Positions 21,640 through 32,089 of a stretch of 64,000 bases of DNA are shown piece after piece (positions within the stretch are counted from its first letter, which is position 1; each line of letters opens with the position of its first letter). The stretch is from Anthonomus grandis grandis (Eukaryota; Arthropoda; Insecta; Coleoptera; Curculionidae): contig NC_065548.1 of NCBI RefSeq assembly GCF_022605725.1, positions 9,333,644-9,397,643 of the forward strand, given 5' to 3'. The position numbers were made by a program, and so were the translations under genes. Below the pieces are notes generated by a model. It did no database searches, was not told the DNA's origin, and saw nothing but the letters and a program-made list of their open reading frames with translations.

Positions 21640-22010
21640 AAAGAGCGTTCGGTATAATGAAAAAAATTAAACAAGTGTGTTGTAATGCACACATTACGCC
21701 CAACATAAACACGAATCAAAGACGCGGAAGTGCAGCGTTTAATTAATTAAAAGCAGATTTTACGTTCGTATACACCATAAAGTACGTGTTTGTGTACGTA
21801 TTTTAATGGGACGCCGATACGTATTTTAACATTATGAGGCCGAAACGGTTCAATGCCGTTTGTGCGGCCTCACCCTTTCGTTCTGCTGAATGTACGAACG
21901 TTATTATGTCATGCAGAAATCCTCATTAGTACCCGATATTGCATGACATCGAGTACACCTACGTACCATCCAGTGGCATACCGTCAGAACATTCAGTCAC
22001 AAATTTAATC
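21640..22010. promoter_or_regulatory. Non-repetitive CpG-bearing island with a hairpin, just after the second PDZ exon
   Basis: In contrast to its surroundings this stretch is rich in CpG and lacks known repeats. It contains a direct repeat TACGTATTTTAA and a strong stem-loop at 21835-21872. TGAGGCCG pairs with CGGCCTCA and AAACGG pairs with CCGTTT around a 7-base loop, with a 3-base bulge. Such islands in long introns are often enhancers or conserved elements, but nothing here identifies factors or shows conservation. Confidence 0.3.
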
Positions 22011-22429
22011 AGATCATCAGGTTTGGAAACACATACACAATTGTTATGCTCAATATAATATTGACTTGATGGTGGCACTTAATTAAGAGAAACTGTGTTT
22101 CTGTCAATGGATTATTATGATTTATACTCTGACTAACTTTAAAAGAAAAAAAGAGATTTTCGAGCATATTTAATGACCTATGATTTAACAACAGCAATAG
22201 GATCTGTTTGGGATCCATGCCTGCAAAAGCATGTTATAAATATAAGCAAGCTATAAAGTCTATAAAGTTCTTACAAAACTTGAGTCTTTTAATAGGCGTA
22301 TAATACAATACACCAGTCATCTTCATGTAGCCGGTCTGGATTTCTGTTACAAGGGTGTACTTTGGGTCATCTAATTGCTTGTAAATGAGGAATAAACTAA
22401 TAAGTTGTACTGCCAACAACTGCATCTCG

Positions 22430-23060
22430 CCATCTCATTTGCCAGTTATTAATAGTACGATTTTTGCATTTAAAACCCTTTTAAAGAGCCTCGTATTAGC
22501 GAAAATGCTGATCATAACATCAATATCCATTCCTTTCTTGTATCTCTTCTTGTCTAGGTTCTTAGCAATAAGTTCTTCTTTATGTAGTAGAGTATGCACC
22601 ACAGACAGTTCTCAAGACCAGATCCTTTACTTTTTCATACTTTTTTTTAAGTTCTTACAAAAGTGATTTTCATAGTCTTTAAATATGCTATAGCTAAAAA
22701 AAAGTTCAAAGAGCATCTCATTCTCGAACTGATAAACTTTTGATAAGGCTCTTTTAAGACTGCTTTATCACAAATAACATTGAAATGCTTTTGGACGGTG
22801 AAGCCTTCATCAAGATTAATGCTTAGATATTGAACATCTTTGAGTTCTATTACCCAATTTACTTGAAGGATTTCTAGGAAGTTAAGCCCCAAAAGTCATG
22901 TAACAATGTATGTATTTAATGAAAATTTCATTTTATACGTTAAAGCCCATTGGTTTAAGATTGCCAGCAATCGATTAATTTCTTCCTTCATATGAGACCT
23001 ACTCTTTCCCAAAATAAAGCGTCTTCGACATTCTTAAATTTATTCAAGAGGCCATCTACC
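22430..23060 (-). mobile_element. Degenerate LINE reverse-transcriptase C-terminal fragment (R1/Jockey-like)
   Basis: The minus strand reads EEINRLLAILNQWALTYKMK (near 22990), then WVIELKDVQYLSINLDEGFT (near 22850), with the typical post-YADD KYLGI-LDE-like motif. FNVICDKAVLKEP and VLRTVCGAYSTT (near 22610) follow. This order matches the thumb/C-terminal region of Jockey- or R1-type LINEs. Numerous stops separate the pieces. The stretch 22230-22430 has an open 63-codon frame (LVTEIQTGYMKMTGVLYY) whose identity I do not know. Boundaries are uncertain. Confidence 0.5.
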
Positions 23061-23214
23061 ACCAGATTTCACAAATTTATACCTGAAGATAATTTTTAAA
23101 TCAGACAAGTTACCATGCTTTTTTTTCTTTATAAAGATTAAATTACTCACATTTTTTTGGTATATACAATTAGCAACAATATTGATAATTTGAGGATCAC
23201 TGAAAAGGATGAAA

Positions 23215-23390
23215 TGTGACCAAAGAGATGTTTTACACACTTTGTATAGCAGAAGCTGAAGAAGAAGAAAACAATAATGATAATATTGGTAGAATGGCGT
23301 ACTGGGGTGCACTGATAAAGTATGATTACAGCCCACTTCAGTCCCAAATATCATTCATGTCTAATATCATTTTATAAAGGTCAAAACCGT
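23215..23390 (+). repeat. Unnamed dispersed repeat, copy 1
   Basis: Shares GAAGAAGAAAAC-ATAATGATAAT, GGGGTGCACTGATAAAG-like and CCCAAATATCATTCA phrases with 25480-25800 and 28480-28860. It ends about 25 bases before the first pogo-like element. A translation such as EEEEN-DDN is acidic, but no intact frame exists in any copy. Confidence 0.55.
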
Positions 23391-23415
23391 CAATATAAAA
23401 ATTAAAGAAGAATTA

Positions 23416-25294
23416 GGGGAGACCGGGGCACGTTGGACACTTTTTAAAAACTATTATAAGAAGAACAAAATTTGACTTGGAGCTTTCGTTTTCAAGTACC
23501 AATAAAACTACATATTTGGACAATAAAGTTTTCGTAAAAACAAAACATCAAAACAACTTTAAGATTTATTTTCACACATTTTTATTAAGTACAAAATATG
23601 ACCATAGTGAGACCACCTTGAACACATCAAAGGGGTACCATGGACATGACACTAAATATGTAAGGCTTAACTTAAAAACACCTATAAATGTAACATTATA
23701 TGCTTTATCCAATATTATAAGACTGCAAATCAATATTAAATCGATGTGAGCCATTTGCCCTTGCAGTTCCACCAATCTGAGCTGGAGAACACAATATTAT
23801 CAAAATCTATAGTAGACTGATCTTCTATAATAGGAAAAATAAAATTGTTAACATGCTTACGTAAAAAATTTACAGTTAACTCGCATTGACCCGAATGAAT
23901 CTCTGTAACTTGCCCTATATAATACTTTAACGTTTTTTTTTGCAACAAATTTAACCAACACAAAACTATTTGCTGAAATATCGGCAATATGTCTAAAATA
24001 ACTGGATCTGGTTCTGGTTTTAGGCACGAAGCATCCTCGTCACTATCTGCCAGAATAACATTTTTATCCCTGTCACTAATTTCATTTAAGTCCTTTTTCT
24101 TGGTTTTACTATATTTTCCCGCTATATCTCTTTTTACTGCTTTTACTTTAAGTTTCTGCTTAATTTTTTTCGAAGTCTCCTCTTCTTCTAATCTATTTAT
24201 TTCTGGCGTAGCCGTCAAAATTGTTGTTGTTTTCCGTTTACGCTTATTAAATGCCTTTAAGGGCTCCTTTTTTGCTTTCGGGTATGGGCGAATCATGTCG
24301 GGGGTTACGATCTGTTTTTCCGGAGTAGAGTTTCCATAAAAACTTGAGGTATGAATTGGGGTGCCTAAATTGAGTGTTGTGTCATTGTTAGAGGCGCTGA
24401 TATGACCACAATTTATCGGAGAGTGACTAAGCTAGGTGATTCTTGAAGTCTATGGTAATTGCAAGCTTTCATCATCTTCACCTGTAACGTGCTGATCCAT
24501 TGGAAGATCGGTTACTTCGGCTGAGAAAAAATCACTATCTTGAAATATATTTTTGTCAAACGGGAATATTCCTGTAGCGCGGAACCCGGATATTATATTT
24601 CTCATGCAAATTTCTAACAGTTCCGCTATGTCATATGGAGCTATCCTTTTCCCAGGATTTTCCATTAACCAAGATCTAGAACAATGAAAAAAATATATAC
24701 CTAAATTAATAAAAAATATAAATAATAATATAAATTAATTTTAAAATTCTATAGCTGTTAAGTTATAAAATCGTAACACCTTATCCAATAATTGCTTAAC
24801 TAGAAATGACTTTTCTATTGCGAACCATTTTACAGCTCTAAAACAAAACAAGCACGTATTACTATGGTTTATAAACAAACAATTTGATATGGGGTTCATT
24901 GGTTACTCCTTTTAAAAAACTTGGACCACTGTGTCTCAATGTTTACGCAATATTTTTTCAATCGTATTTTAATAAAAACAAAGAGTATTTAATGTTTTTT
25001 TAGATATAATATTTATAATTTATTAGCACAAAATATTTGTTATAAAATCAATTCTACATACCTGTAAGACCTGTCAAATTTTCGTTTAAATTTGCACCTG
25101 TATTTTTTTTTGACTCGCACATGAACCGCATACATCGAATTATGGCAATACGTCGCATTCGAGTCGCTAGCAACCGCGCTCCGTAAGTTCGTTGGACGTC
25201 TAACCTATAGATGGCGTCACTAGAGTAAAGTAAATAAAATAGTTATAAGGAAGTGACCACTGTTCCCCGGTGCCCAACGAGCCCCGGTCTCCCC
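23416..25294. mobile_element. Pogo-like element 1, internally deleted, with perfect ~16-base inverted ends and TA duplication
   Basis: The ends are GGGGAGACCGGGGCACGTTG at 23416 and its near-perfect complement ending GCCCCGGTCTCCCC at 25294, with TA at 23414-23415 and 25295-25296. Length is 1879 bases. It carries only the C-terminal part of a pogo/Tigger-type transposase, on the minus strand; the DNA-binding and DDE core are absent. A short 5' exon-like stretch with a possible GTATG donor lies near 25060-25150 on the minus strand. The crisp ends suggest a fairly recent insertion of a deleted copy. Confidence 0.85.
23736..24680 (-). pseudogene. C-terminal remnant of a pogo-like transposase
   Basis: After an acceptor-like TTGTTCTAG (near 24679), a frame opens with MENPGKRIAPYDIAELLE and NIISGFRATGIFPFDKNIF, the conserved region after the DDE domain of pogo-type transposases. 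It stops at 24450, then a second frame (from about 24340 to 23736) gives TPEKQIVTPDMIRPYPKAKK and a Lys-rich linker. The tail LKYYIGQVTEIHSGQCELTV is typical of the C-terminus of this group. No catalytic Asp is present, so it cannot transpose by itself. Confidence 0.75.
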
Positions 25295-25479
25295 TATAGA
25301 TTTATTGGACCCCTATCCAATCTTCCAACTTCTTCAGTCTTTAATAAATAATTTTGGGTCGTAAAACACACTTGAGAAAAGCGAGGGCAATTATCTAATA
25401 AAAATACATTTTCTTGATTAATTCCGGCATGGAAACCGAGATGCTGGAAAGATGACAAAAACGTAAAAAATTCCAAAAA

Positions 25480-25800
25480 AACTCATTCCAGGCTCAAGTA
25501 TCATGGACGATCTTAATGAAATGATGTTTATTCTATGTAGGAGCTGAAGTTACATAAGAAAATTTACTTTCACGTTCATTTGTGAAGTAATAAAGAATTG
25601 AGATGTGGTAGAAGGCTAAACAAAAAAGAACTTTAATTAAATTATTATAAAGATCACCTCAAGCAAGAAGAAAACTATGAAGACGAATATGATGATGATA
25701 ATACTGGTAATAATGAAGCACTGGAGTGCAGTGTTGAAATACTATAATGGCTAGCTTAAGTCCCAAATATCATTCAGGTTGTAGCGATATATCAATATAT
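25480..25800 (+). repeat. Unnamed dispersed repeat, copy 2
   Basis: Aligned by eye with 28480-28860: both contain ATCATGGACG-TNTTAATGAAA, an AATTGAGATGTG-like phrase, GAAGAAAAC, AATATGATGATG, and a shared AAAGTCCCAAATATCATTCAG-type end. It lies between the two pogo elements. No intact frame. Confidence 0.6.
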
Positions 25801-25893
25801 ATCAGTAGGTTAAATGGTTGTAGATTTTATTCACCATGTATTGCCGAATGAATGCTAGATTAGGCGCCACCCAATTTTATTAAAAAGCAATTA

Positions 25894-28383
25894 GGGTAGG
25901 CTAGCCTAAAATGACATACTAGGGTAAAACAACATAGGTACAAAATCTCCAACTTGGCAACAGTATTTTTCGGAATAACTTTATGTCACGGCATGTCTTT
26001 ATATTACGCGTATTAAAAATATCGAGATTAGTTTAGCGTTAACGTTCATAGAGCGTGCTTTGTATTTTTTCAAGTCTACAAAATGTTTGTGTTTTAAAAC
26101 AGAAGATTTAACTAAAGTATTTAAAGTTTAATTTTTTACGCTCTAACCTAATTACAGGTATGTATTAATCTTATTTATTGGTAAAATAACAACATTTTAA
26201 CATTTTTTTTGATAAATAACATTTTTATAAATAAACATGTGTTTGTGGTGCAAGTTGGGTAAAATGACATAGGACCTATATGGCTAAAATGACATAGTAT
26301 GTCATTTTGCCCTTATTTTTTTACAGTTTCTCAAAATGAATTGTTTCTTCTCATCTTTTTTAGAATGGTTGGAAATTACTCAAGAAAAACCACGCGTCAG
26401 TCTTGGGATCCGTTACAGATGCAAAAAGCTATTGCGGCAGTACAAAATGGAGAAATGGGCTGGCTCAAAGCTTCAAAAACATTTGGCGTACCCCAGGCTA
26501 CGCTAAGAAGACGAGCATCGGACAAAAATAAAAGAGTCAAAGCTACTGATAGGGGTCTAGGCCGATACGAAACCACGTTTTCCGTAGAGTTGGAGAGGGA
26601 CCTAGTTCAACATATCAAATTATTGGAATCTTGTTTATTTGGTTTATCATGCGATGAAGTTCGTTCCTTGGCGTATTAACTGGCAGAAAGAAATGGAATT
26701 GCACACAGGTTCAACTCAACTACTTAAATGGCTGGTTGGGATTGGCTACGTGGATTTAGGTCCAGAAACCCCGATATATCTCTTAGAAAACCTGAAGCTA
26801 CTTCGGCCGCTAGAACACAATCCTTCAATAAACCGCAAATTGCTAATTTTCTTACAACTTTTCAAGAGACGGTTGAAAAAGAGCATATCAACCCCACGCG
26901 CATTTGGAATGTAGACGAATCTGGCCTGTTTACTGTCCAAAAACCTAGCCGAATACTTGCTACCAAAGGTCGGAAACAAGTTGGCTTAATTTCAAGTGCT
27001 GATAGGGGGCAGCATATTACAGCTGTGGTTTGCATGAGCGCAGCAGGAGCCTATATTCCCCCATCATTAATTTTTCCCAGAAAAAAACTGGAAAAAGGAA
27101 CTGACCGACGAGGCTCCCTTAGGTACATTGGGAATAGCTCAAGAGACAAGCTGGATGCAACATTTTAGAGAATATTCTAATCCTTTAAAGGCAAATAAAG
27201 TGTTACTTCTGGTTGATGGACATGCTAGCCATAAAACTCTAGATGTTACAAGATTTGCTAAAGAAAATGGAATAGAAATGATATGCTTCCCACCTCATTG
27301 CACCCACCGGCTGCAACCTTTAGATGTGTGCTTTTTTAGGCCATTAAAAACATTTTATGATCAAGATGTTACAAAATGGCTAAAATGTCATCCAGGCAGA
27401 ACTGTTTCTTCATATCAGATCGGTGGGTTATTTGCTGCAGCATATGGAAAAGCAGCTACAAATCAAAATGCTGTAAGTGGGCTTATAAAAACAGGAAAAT
27501 GGCCGCTAAACCCAGATATATTTCCTGATTATCTGTTTAACCCTGCAATGGTCACAGATAGATATCAAGATAGTGATACTCAAGTGGCTAACCATTCATT
27601 GAATATAAACAATATTTCAGTTATTCGCCCACAAGACATTTCCCCTCTTCCAAGTTCATCCGGGATACAAGCAAACCCAAGAAAGCGGAAGGCAGAAGGA
27701 ACCAAAGTGCTTACGAGTACCCCAATATTAGAGGAACTTAAAGCTAGAGAAGCGGAAAAACAAGCTGCTGAATTTCGCAAAGCCGCGAAACGAACCAAAA
27801 AAAATTTAACTCATTTAGTCGAAAGTCCCTTAAGTTTAAAAGAAGTTATTCAAATCAAAGAAGTTGCCAAAGAAAGTAAAAACCGCATAACACGTAAGGC
27901 TGCCATAGTAGCATCCGAACACTTTGTCCCAATGGACGAAAGCTCTGATAATGAAGAGCCGTTTCAAGATGAAGACGACGAAGATGATCTATATTGTAAC
28001 AGTTTGTACTCTATGTCCAAGTCCAAGGAACCATGGGTTAGATCGTGCTCGAAATGAGCACATTGTGAGTGTGCTGGTATTTCTAAAAGAAGCAAACAAT
28101 ATGTATGTGAACTTTGTTAATTTTAACTTGTAATGACCTTATGTACCTATGTAAGTTTCTTATGTCATTTTACCCAAGTATGCTCGGGTAAAATGACACA
28201 TTTACATATTTCTTTTTATATTTTTTTCGCCAGGATTATTCATTTATTTAAAAAAAATTAGGTTATATTCTTATTATAAACCTTTAGTATTATAAATTAC
28301 TAATGATTTTGTATGTTTACATTAAAAGAATAAAAAATTAATAAGCGAAAATAAAGTGGTATGTCATTTTAGGCCAGTCTCCC
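25894..28383. mobile_element. Pogo-like element 2 (autonomous type, now broken)
   Basis: The left end GGGTAGGCTAGCCTAAAATG at 25894 faces the right end CATTTTAGGCCAGTCTCCC ending 28383. Inner subterminal copies of AAAATGACATA / TATGTCATTTTA also occur near 25940, 26250-26300 and 28150-28190. The left flank is TA, while the right flank has lost it. The ends resemble those of pogo-like element 1 (GGGGAGACC-GGGC). The interior encodes a full-length but broken transposase on the + strand, preceded by a probable 5'-UTR intron ending at the AG at 26362-26363. Confidence 0.82.
26365..28057 (+). pseudogene. Pogo-like transposase, nearly full length, with nonsense and frameshift lesions
   Basis: The start ATG at 26365 follows a CTTTTTTAG acceptor and gives MVGNYSRKTTRQSWDPLQMQ, the usual start of this family. 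Domains: psq-type helix-turn-helix (WLKASKTFGVPQATLRRR), CENP-B-type second DNA-binding region (MAGWDWLRGFRSRNPDISLR), and the DDE_1 core. The core Asp residues are in WNVDESGLF, LLLVDGHASH and HRLQPLDVCFF. The Lys/Glu-rich tail ends with an acidic run (DEDDEDDLYC). Lesions are TAA at 26677-26679, TAA at 26725-26727, and a frameshift near 27095, after which the frame that reads to 28057 takes over. A few residues also seem missing before HFREYSNP. All three catalytic Asp are preserved. By family knowledge it would cut and paste at TA sites; this copy is dead. Confidence 0.88.
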
Positions 28384-28479
28384 GACTTTTAGTTTTTTAG
28401 CGTAAAAGAGAGAAGAAATGTGGTAAAGAAAAAGAAAGTTTAAAAAATTGGGTATTTTTTTTATTTTCGATGCAATTAA

Positions 28480-28860
28480 ACCCATCTAAGATTCAAGCAT
28501 CATGGACGGTTGTTATGAAATGAATCTTCTCATATGCAGTGCTACCATCTCAGGCTCGTGGACGATTTTAATGAAACGATGCTGATCTTATATAGTTAAT
28601 TAAACTTTGTAAGAAAAAAGCTACTTTAGAGTAGAACAATAGACTATTGAGATGTGTTAAAGGGGTATTATATACAAAAAAAGACTGTACTAAAATTATT
28701 ATGAAAATGACATCAGTGAAGAAGAAGAAGAAGAAAACGATGATAATGAATATGATGATGAATTTACTAATAATAAAGCCCTGTAGTTCAATGGTAAAGT
28801 GCTATAAGAGCCCACTTCAACTTAAAATAGCATTCAGGTGCAATAGAGTGGCGATGAAAA
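28480..28860 (+). repeat. Unnamed dispersed repeat, copy 3
   Basis: Right-hand partner of the copies at 23215 and 25480, again next to a pogo-like element. Within it a short duplication around CATCATGGACG / CTCGTGGACG occurs (28498, 28556). The acidic GAAGAAGAAGAAGAAAACGA tract is expanded relative to the other copies. The frame at 28647-28871 is not protein-like. Confidence 0.6.
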
Positions 28861-28984
28861 GAAAAGGTTGAAAAATTGAATATTTTTCTTATTTCCAGGC
28901 AATGAGAAAACTGAGAGATAGAAAGAACCAAAATATAGCAGAGATACAAACAGTGTAAAAATGAATTCAATTATCTAATTTCAA

Positions 28985-30480
28985 ATTTTTCATTCAATAA
29001 CCTAATCTTCTTCTCGGCGTGGCGATCTCATTAGCCCATCTAACTTTATCAACTTCGGCTCGGAACAATTCAATTGAAGCTTTTGCCTAGTCTACTTTTT
29101 CTGTCTAGTTTTTTTCCAATAAGCATGAGTTGTAGCACTCTGTATTTTTGCAAAGTAACTTGCTCTTCTTCGTTTTACAGTATTTATTATTGCTCTATGT
29201 GGTTGAGGACCTCGATGTTGGTAAAATGGATTAATTGTCCAAAGAATTCTCAGCATCCTGTGGTAGAACCACATTTAACCATAAAGCAATGTGCTGAAGA
29301 TATAAGAGCTTTGTTTTTAGCTCTGGCCATTTCTATTCTAGGTTTTATCGTAACCAAATGATCCTGGCTAACATTGAATACGCAGCCCAAATATGTGATT
29401 TTCCTCATTAGGGTGTTTCCGTTTATAGTTATTTTAGTGCTAGCATTTGGGTTTTTACTAACTAGCATTATTTTAGTTTTATTTTTATTACGTTTCATAC
29501 GATATTCTTCACCGACGATAAGTACTCGATTCATAAGCCGTTGCAAACCTTCATCGCTGTTGCTCATGAACACCGTATCATCCGCGTATCGCTGATTGTT
29601 CAGACATTCGCGATTGATAATAACTCTGTAACTAATATACGTACACTAAACAGTAGAGATTACAGGATGCACTCTTACTGCTTTCTTATTATGGGCATTG
29701 CCAGTTGTATTGTTTTTAATTCTTACTAAGTTTGAGATGATACGAAGATCAGCAGTCTCTACACCACTAAGACCTCAATAAGTTTGTCATGGTTCACGTG
29801 GTCAAACGCTCTGCTAAAGTCTCTAAAAATAGGTATACATTAAATTTGTATTAGCATTTCTGTATTTTTCAACCTCTTGGTATTTGTATAGCGAACATAG
29901 CTTTTTTGTACTTAGTTCCTGTAAGTTTCTCCAATTCATTATATTTATCCAAAGAAATGGTTTTAGGGCATGACTCATTAAGGTAATGGTTGTGTATTTT
30001 CCGCATTTTTTTTAGCTGGGCATTTGTGGTAAGGGAATAAACTTAGATGTTACCCATGCCTGTGTTATTACACCTATAATATTAAACATATATTCAATGT
30101 ATTAATTGGCAAAAAGTTTAATAACCTCAGCAGGTTTAGCACCTTTCCCGTTTGCTGTGTTCTTTATCTGCTCTGTTGCATGAATAATTTCTTCCTTTAT
30201 AATCGGTAAATCTTTGGTGGTTTATGACATATTTCTTCCACGTATTTGAAGTTGAGCCCTTATGTCTATCATTGGCTGTCCTTTTCTATCTTTTATAATT
30301 CTATCATGTTGCTTTTTCGTGTTCCTGCTACCTCTCTTATATTTTTGTTCAAGTTAAGGTTGTCATTTCCTTTCTAGTTTTTCCCTTTCATTTCGTCTCA
30401 TGTGCTATTAAGCATTGCTTCTTTTGTTTTTCGATCTTCCGGTGAATTTTCTTATATTTTTGTACTTCTTTCTTTCTCTT
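28985..30480 (-). mobile_element. RTE-like LINE, linker to C-terminus, degenerate
   Basis: Reading the minus strand from 30480 to 28985 gives, in order, a Lys-rich linker and IIKDRKGQPMIDIRAQLQI (near 30290). Next comes PIIKEEIIHATEQIKNTANG (near 30180), then RT palm residues with SRAFDHVNHDKLIEVL (near 29800) and RYADDTVFMSNSDEG (near 29580, catalytic YADD). The thumb ends at KIMLVSKN and ITYLGCVF (near 29450-29380). The C-terminal tail is MWFYHRMLRILWTINPF, then VDKVRWANEIATPRREED-like residues (near 29010). This is the RTE/BovB type. Several frameshifts exist, and the 107-codon frame 29250-29573 is the longest surviving piece. Translation ends near 28990, close to the true 3' end. Confidence 0.82.
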
Positions 30481-30509
30481 ATTAATTCAAGGATATCGAG
30501 TATTCAATG

Positions 30510-30885
30510 AATTATTATAACATTTCTTTCAATAAGTGAACATCATCAGGAATGATTTTTAAGTATTTCAAGTTTAAACTGGTTTCCTTATATAATTTTT
30601 ATATTATTAGACCTTCAATCAAAGTTTCGACTAATATATTCATCCTCGGGATCTTTTAAAAAATTTAAAAATATTAGATCTAGGATTATATTTTTAATTT
30701 CAAATTTTTAAGTACATACTATTTTTATCCTCTTTAATTAATATATATCACTAATTCTAATAATTTATTTATTTGTTTATCTTAAACAATAATTTACCTG
30801 TCCAAACTTTTTGATTAAATTTTCTAAGTGAGAATTTATTTTCAAAGTTTCGACCTAAATTAGACCATCTTTACGACACTAAAAA
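30510..30885 (-). ncRNA. Three hammerhead-like motifs (Penelope-type terminal repeat remnant?)
   Basis: On the minus strand three motifs recur: CCTGATGATG-TTCA-loop-TGAA-AGAAA (30523-30550), CCGAGGATG-hairpin-GTCGAAACTTTGA (30618-30650) and AAAGATG-GTCTAATTTAGGTC-GAAACTTTGA (30843-30874). Each fits the CTGANGA, stem II, GAAA order of a hammerhead core, decayed to different degrees; the last two share GTCGAAACTTTGA. Hammerhead motifs of this kind are known from Penelope-like retroelements. No Penelope reverse transcriptase is seen nearby and no cleavage site was established, so self-cleavage is not claimed. Confidence 0.35.
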
Positions 30886-31379
30886 TACCACAATTTTACT
30901 TATGCAGAAAAATTATGAATTTAAATAACAAATATATAAACAAAAATAATTAACTTGACGCCACTGTTTCTTCAACAGTATTTACGATTGTTTGTTGTTG
31001 TTATTATTATTTAATTTTATCGAGCTTATGTAACGAACCCACCTTTTGTAATTATTCTTTTTTTAAGGTTTAATAGAGAAGGACACATCTATTGATTATT
31101 ATTTAATCCTAATTGTTGCAATTTTTTACAATTATTATAATGCCTTGTGAGTGGGTGGATACTGGGAAAAAAGGTGTGATAAGATCTTTTGTATATAAGA
31201 TTTATGAGAGTCGACTTAAAAGAGAAAAATTGTGTATAATTTTATTTATAGAATGGGAGTTATACTTTTTTTTTCGTAATTTATAAAAGATCAAATTACC
31301 AATTAAATTAAGCTATGAAGTAATTTAATGTCAACTCCATCCACTTATCATCCATTTTCCCATTCAAGGTTAAATCGCG

Positions 31380-31560
31380 GGTTTATTTTTGTTGTGGAAA
31401 TTGGCGTTTTCGAAAAAAAAAATTAAAAATAGATGTGCATATTGAAAGCAGAATGTGTCGCGCCGTTAACGTAACGGGATAGATAGATCGCGACATTTTC
31501 CGCGGTGCTTGTGTGAAAAATTGAATTAAAAAAATTGCGAAAATACATTCGGTTTTCTTG
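31380..31560 (+). promoter_or_regulatory. Possible alternative promoter and first exon upstream of exon 3
   Basis: This stretch is unusually rich in CpG for the window (GTCGCGCCGTTAACG, ATCGCGACATTTTCCGCGG) and carries no recognised repeat. It ends in TTCTTG followed by GTAAAT at 31561, a possible donor, with the exon-3 acceptor only 56 bp on, a size possible for an insect intron. TTAAAAATAG at 31423-31432 fits the MEF2 consensus. That would suit a muscle gene, but such sites occur by chance in AT-rich DNA. It may be an internal promoter making an isoform without the PDZ domain. No TATA box is clear, and the evidence is compositional only. Confidence 0.25.
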
Positions 31561-31616
31561 GTAAATTTATAGATTTTTGGATTTCCTAATTATGTGTCTT
31601 TTATGAATTCATGTAG

Positions 31617-31693
31617 AGATGCTGAAGCCTCACCGAAGAAACGACAGTACAGGACCGTTCAGCACCAAGAAGTTCACCAGGAAACTGTGAAAA
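31617..31693 (+). CDS. Host PDZ gene, third coding exon (linker)
   Basis: The acceptor ATGTAG ends at 31616 and the donor GTGAGT starts at 31694. The first base completes the split Glu codon from the PDZ exon, and one base is left at the end (phase 1). The peptide DAEASPKKRQYRTVQHQ and onwards is a basic, Gln-rich linker after the PDZ domain, with no recognised domain. The next intron is only 285 bp, so this exon and the one at 31979 form a pair. A GC-richer stretch directly upstream (31380-31560) may be an alternative first exon. The function of the linker is unknown. Confidence 0.75.
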
Positions 31694-31978
31694 GTGAGTA
31701 TTTTAAAAACTGATTTAATTAGCAAACGTTGTTTTTTTATAGCAATGGTAAGTGAAATAAGGTTTAAATATGGAAAAATCCTCTTTATGTGCATTTTTGG
31801 TCATAAATAACCCTAGTTACAAAAATCTTTATAGAATTATGCTTCTAATTTAAAAAAATCAAGATAATCTGAGCAGCCTCTGAGAAGTGATGGTTTTTGG
31901 TGGCACAGATTTTTTTTTTTTATTTATTTAATAAAAAAATTATGCATTAAAACCCAGTTTATAAATAATAAATTCCAG

Positions 31979-32089
31979 AATCCACTGTATCCTATACACT
32001 GAAAGAAACAATCGAAAGATCATCATCCAGAGCCCCAAAGATCAACGAATTTGAATCCATCAAGATCAGCGAGTCGTATGATGGCAATG
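31979..32089 (+). CDS. Host PDZ gene, fourth coding exon (Ser/Thr-rich linker)
   Basis: The acceptor TTCCAG ends at 31978 and the donor GTAAGT starts at 32090. The exon is 111 bases and symmetric (phase 1 at both ends), so it could be skipped without a frameshift. It encodes residues 109-146, including STVSYTLKETIERSSSRAP and KINEFESIKISESYDGN. This is polar, probably disordered and rich in possible phosphorylation sites, with no catalytic or structural motif recognised. It is followed by the largest intron, about 21.8 kb and mostly repeats. Confidence 0.78.

Noticed and set aside
22009..22425. Possible gene in 60-69-codon minus-strand frames
   Set aside because: Only short frames without start context, splice signals or recognised family; at most part of the neighbouring LINE remnant.
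23736..24296. A 186-codon minus-strand ORF as a possible host gene
   Set aside because: It lies inside perfect transposon ends with a TA duplication and matches the C-terminal tail typical of pogo-like transposases.
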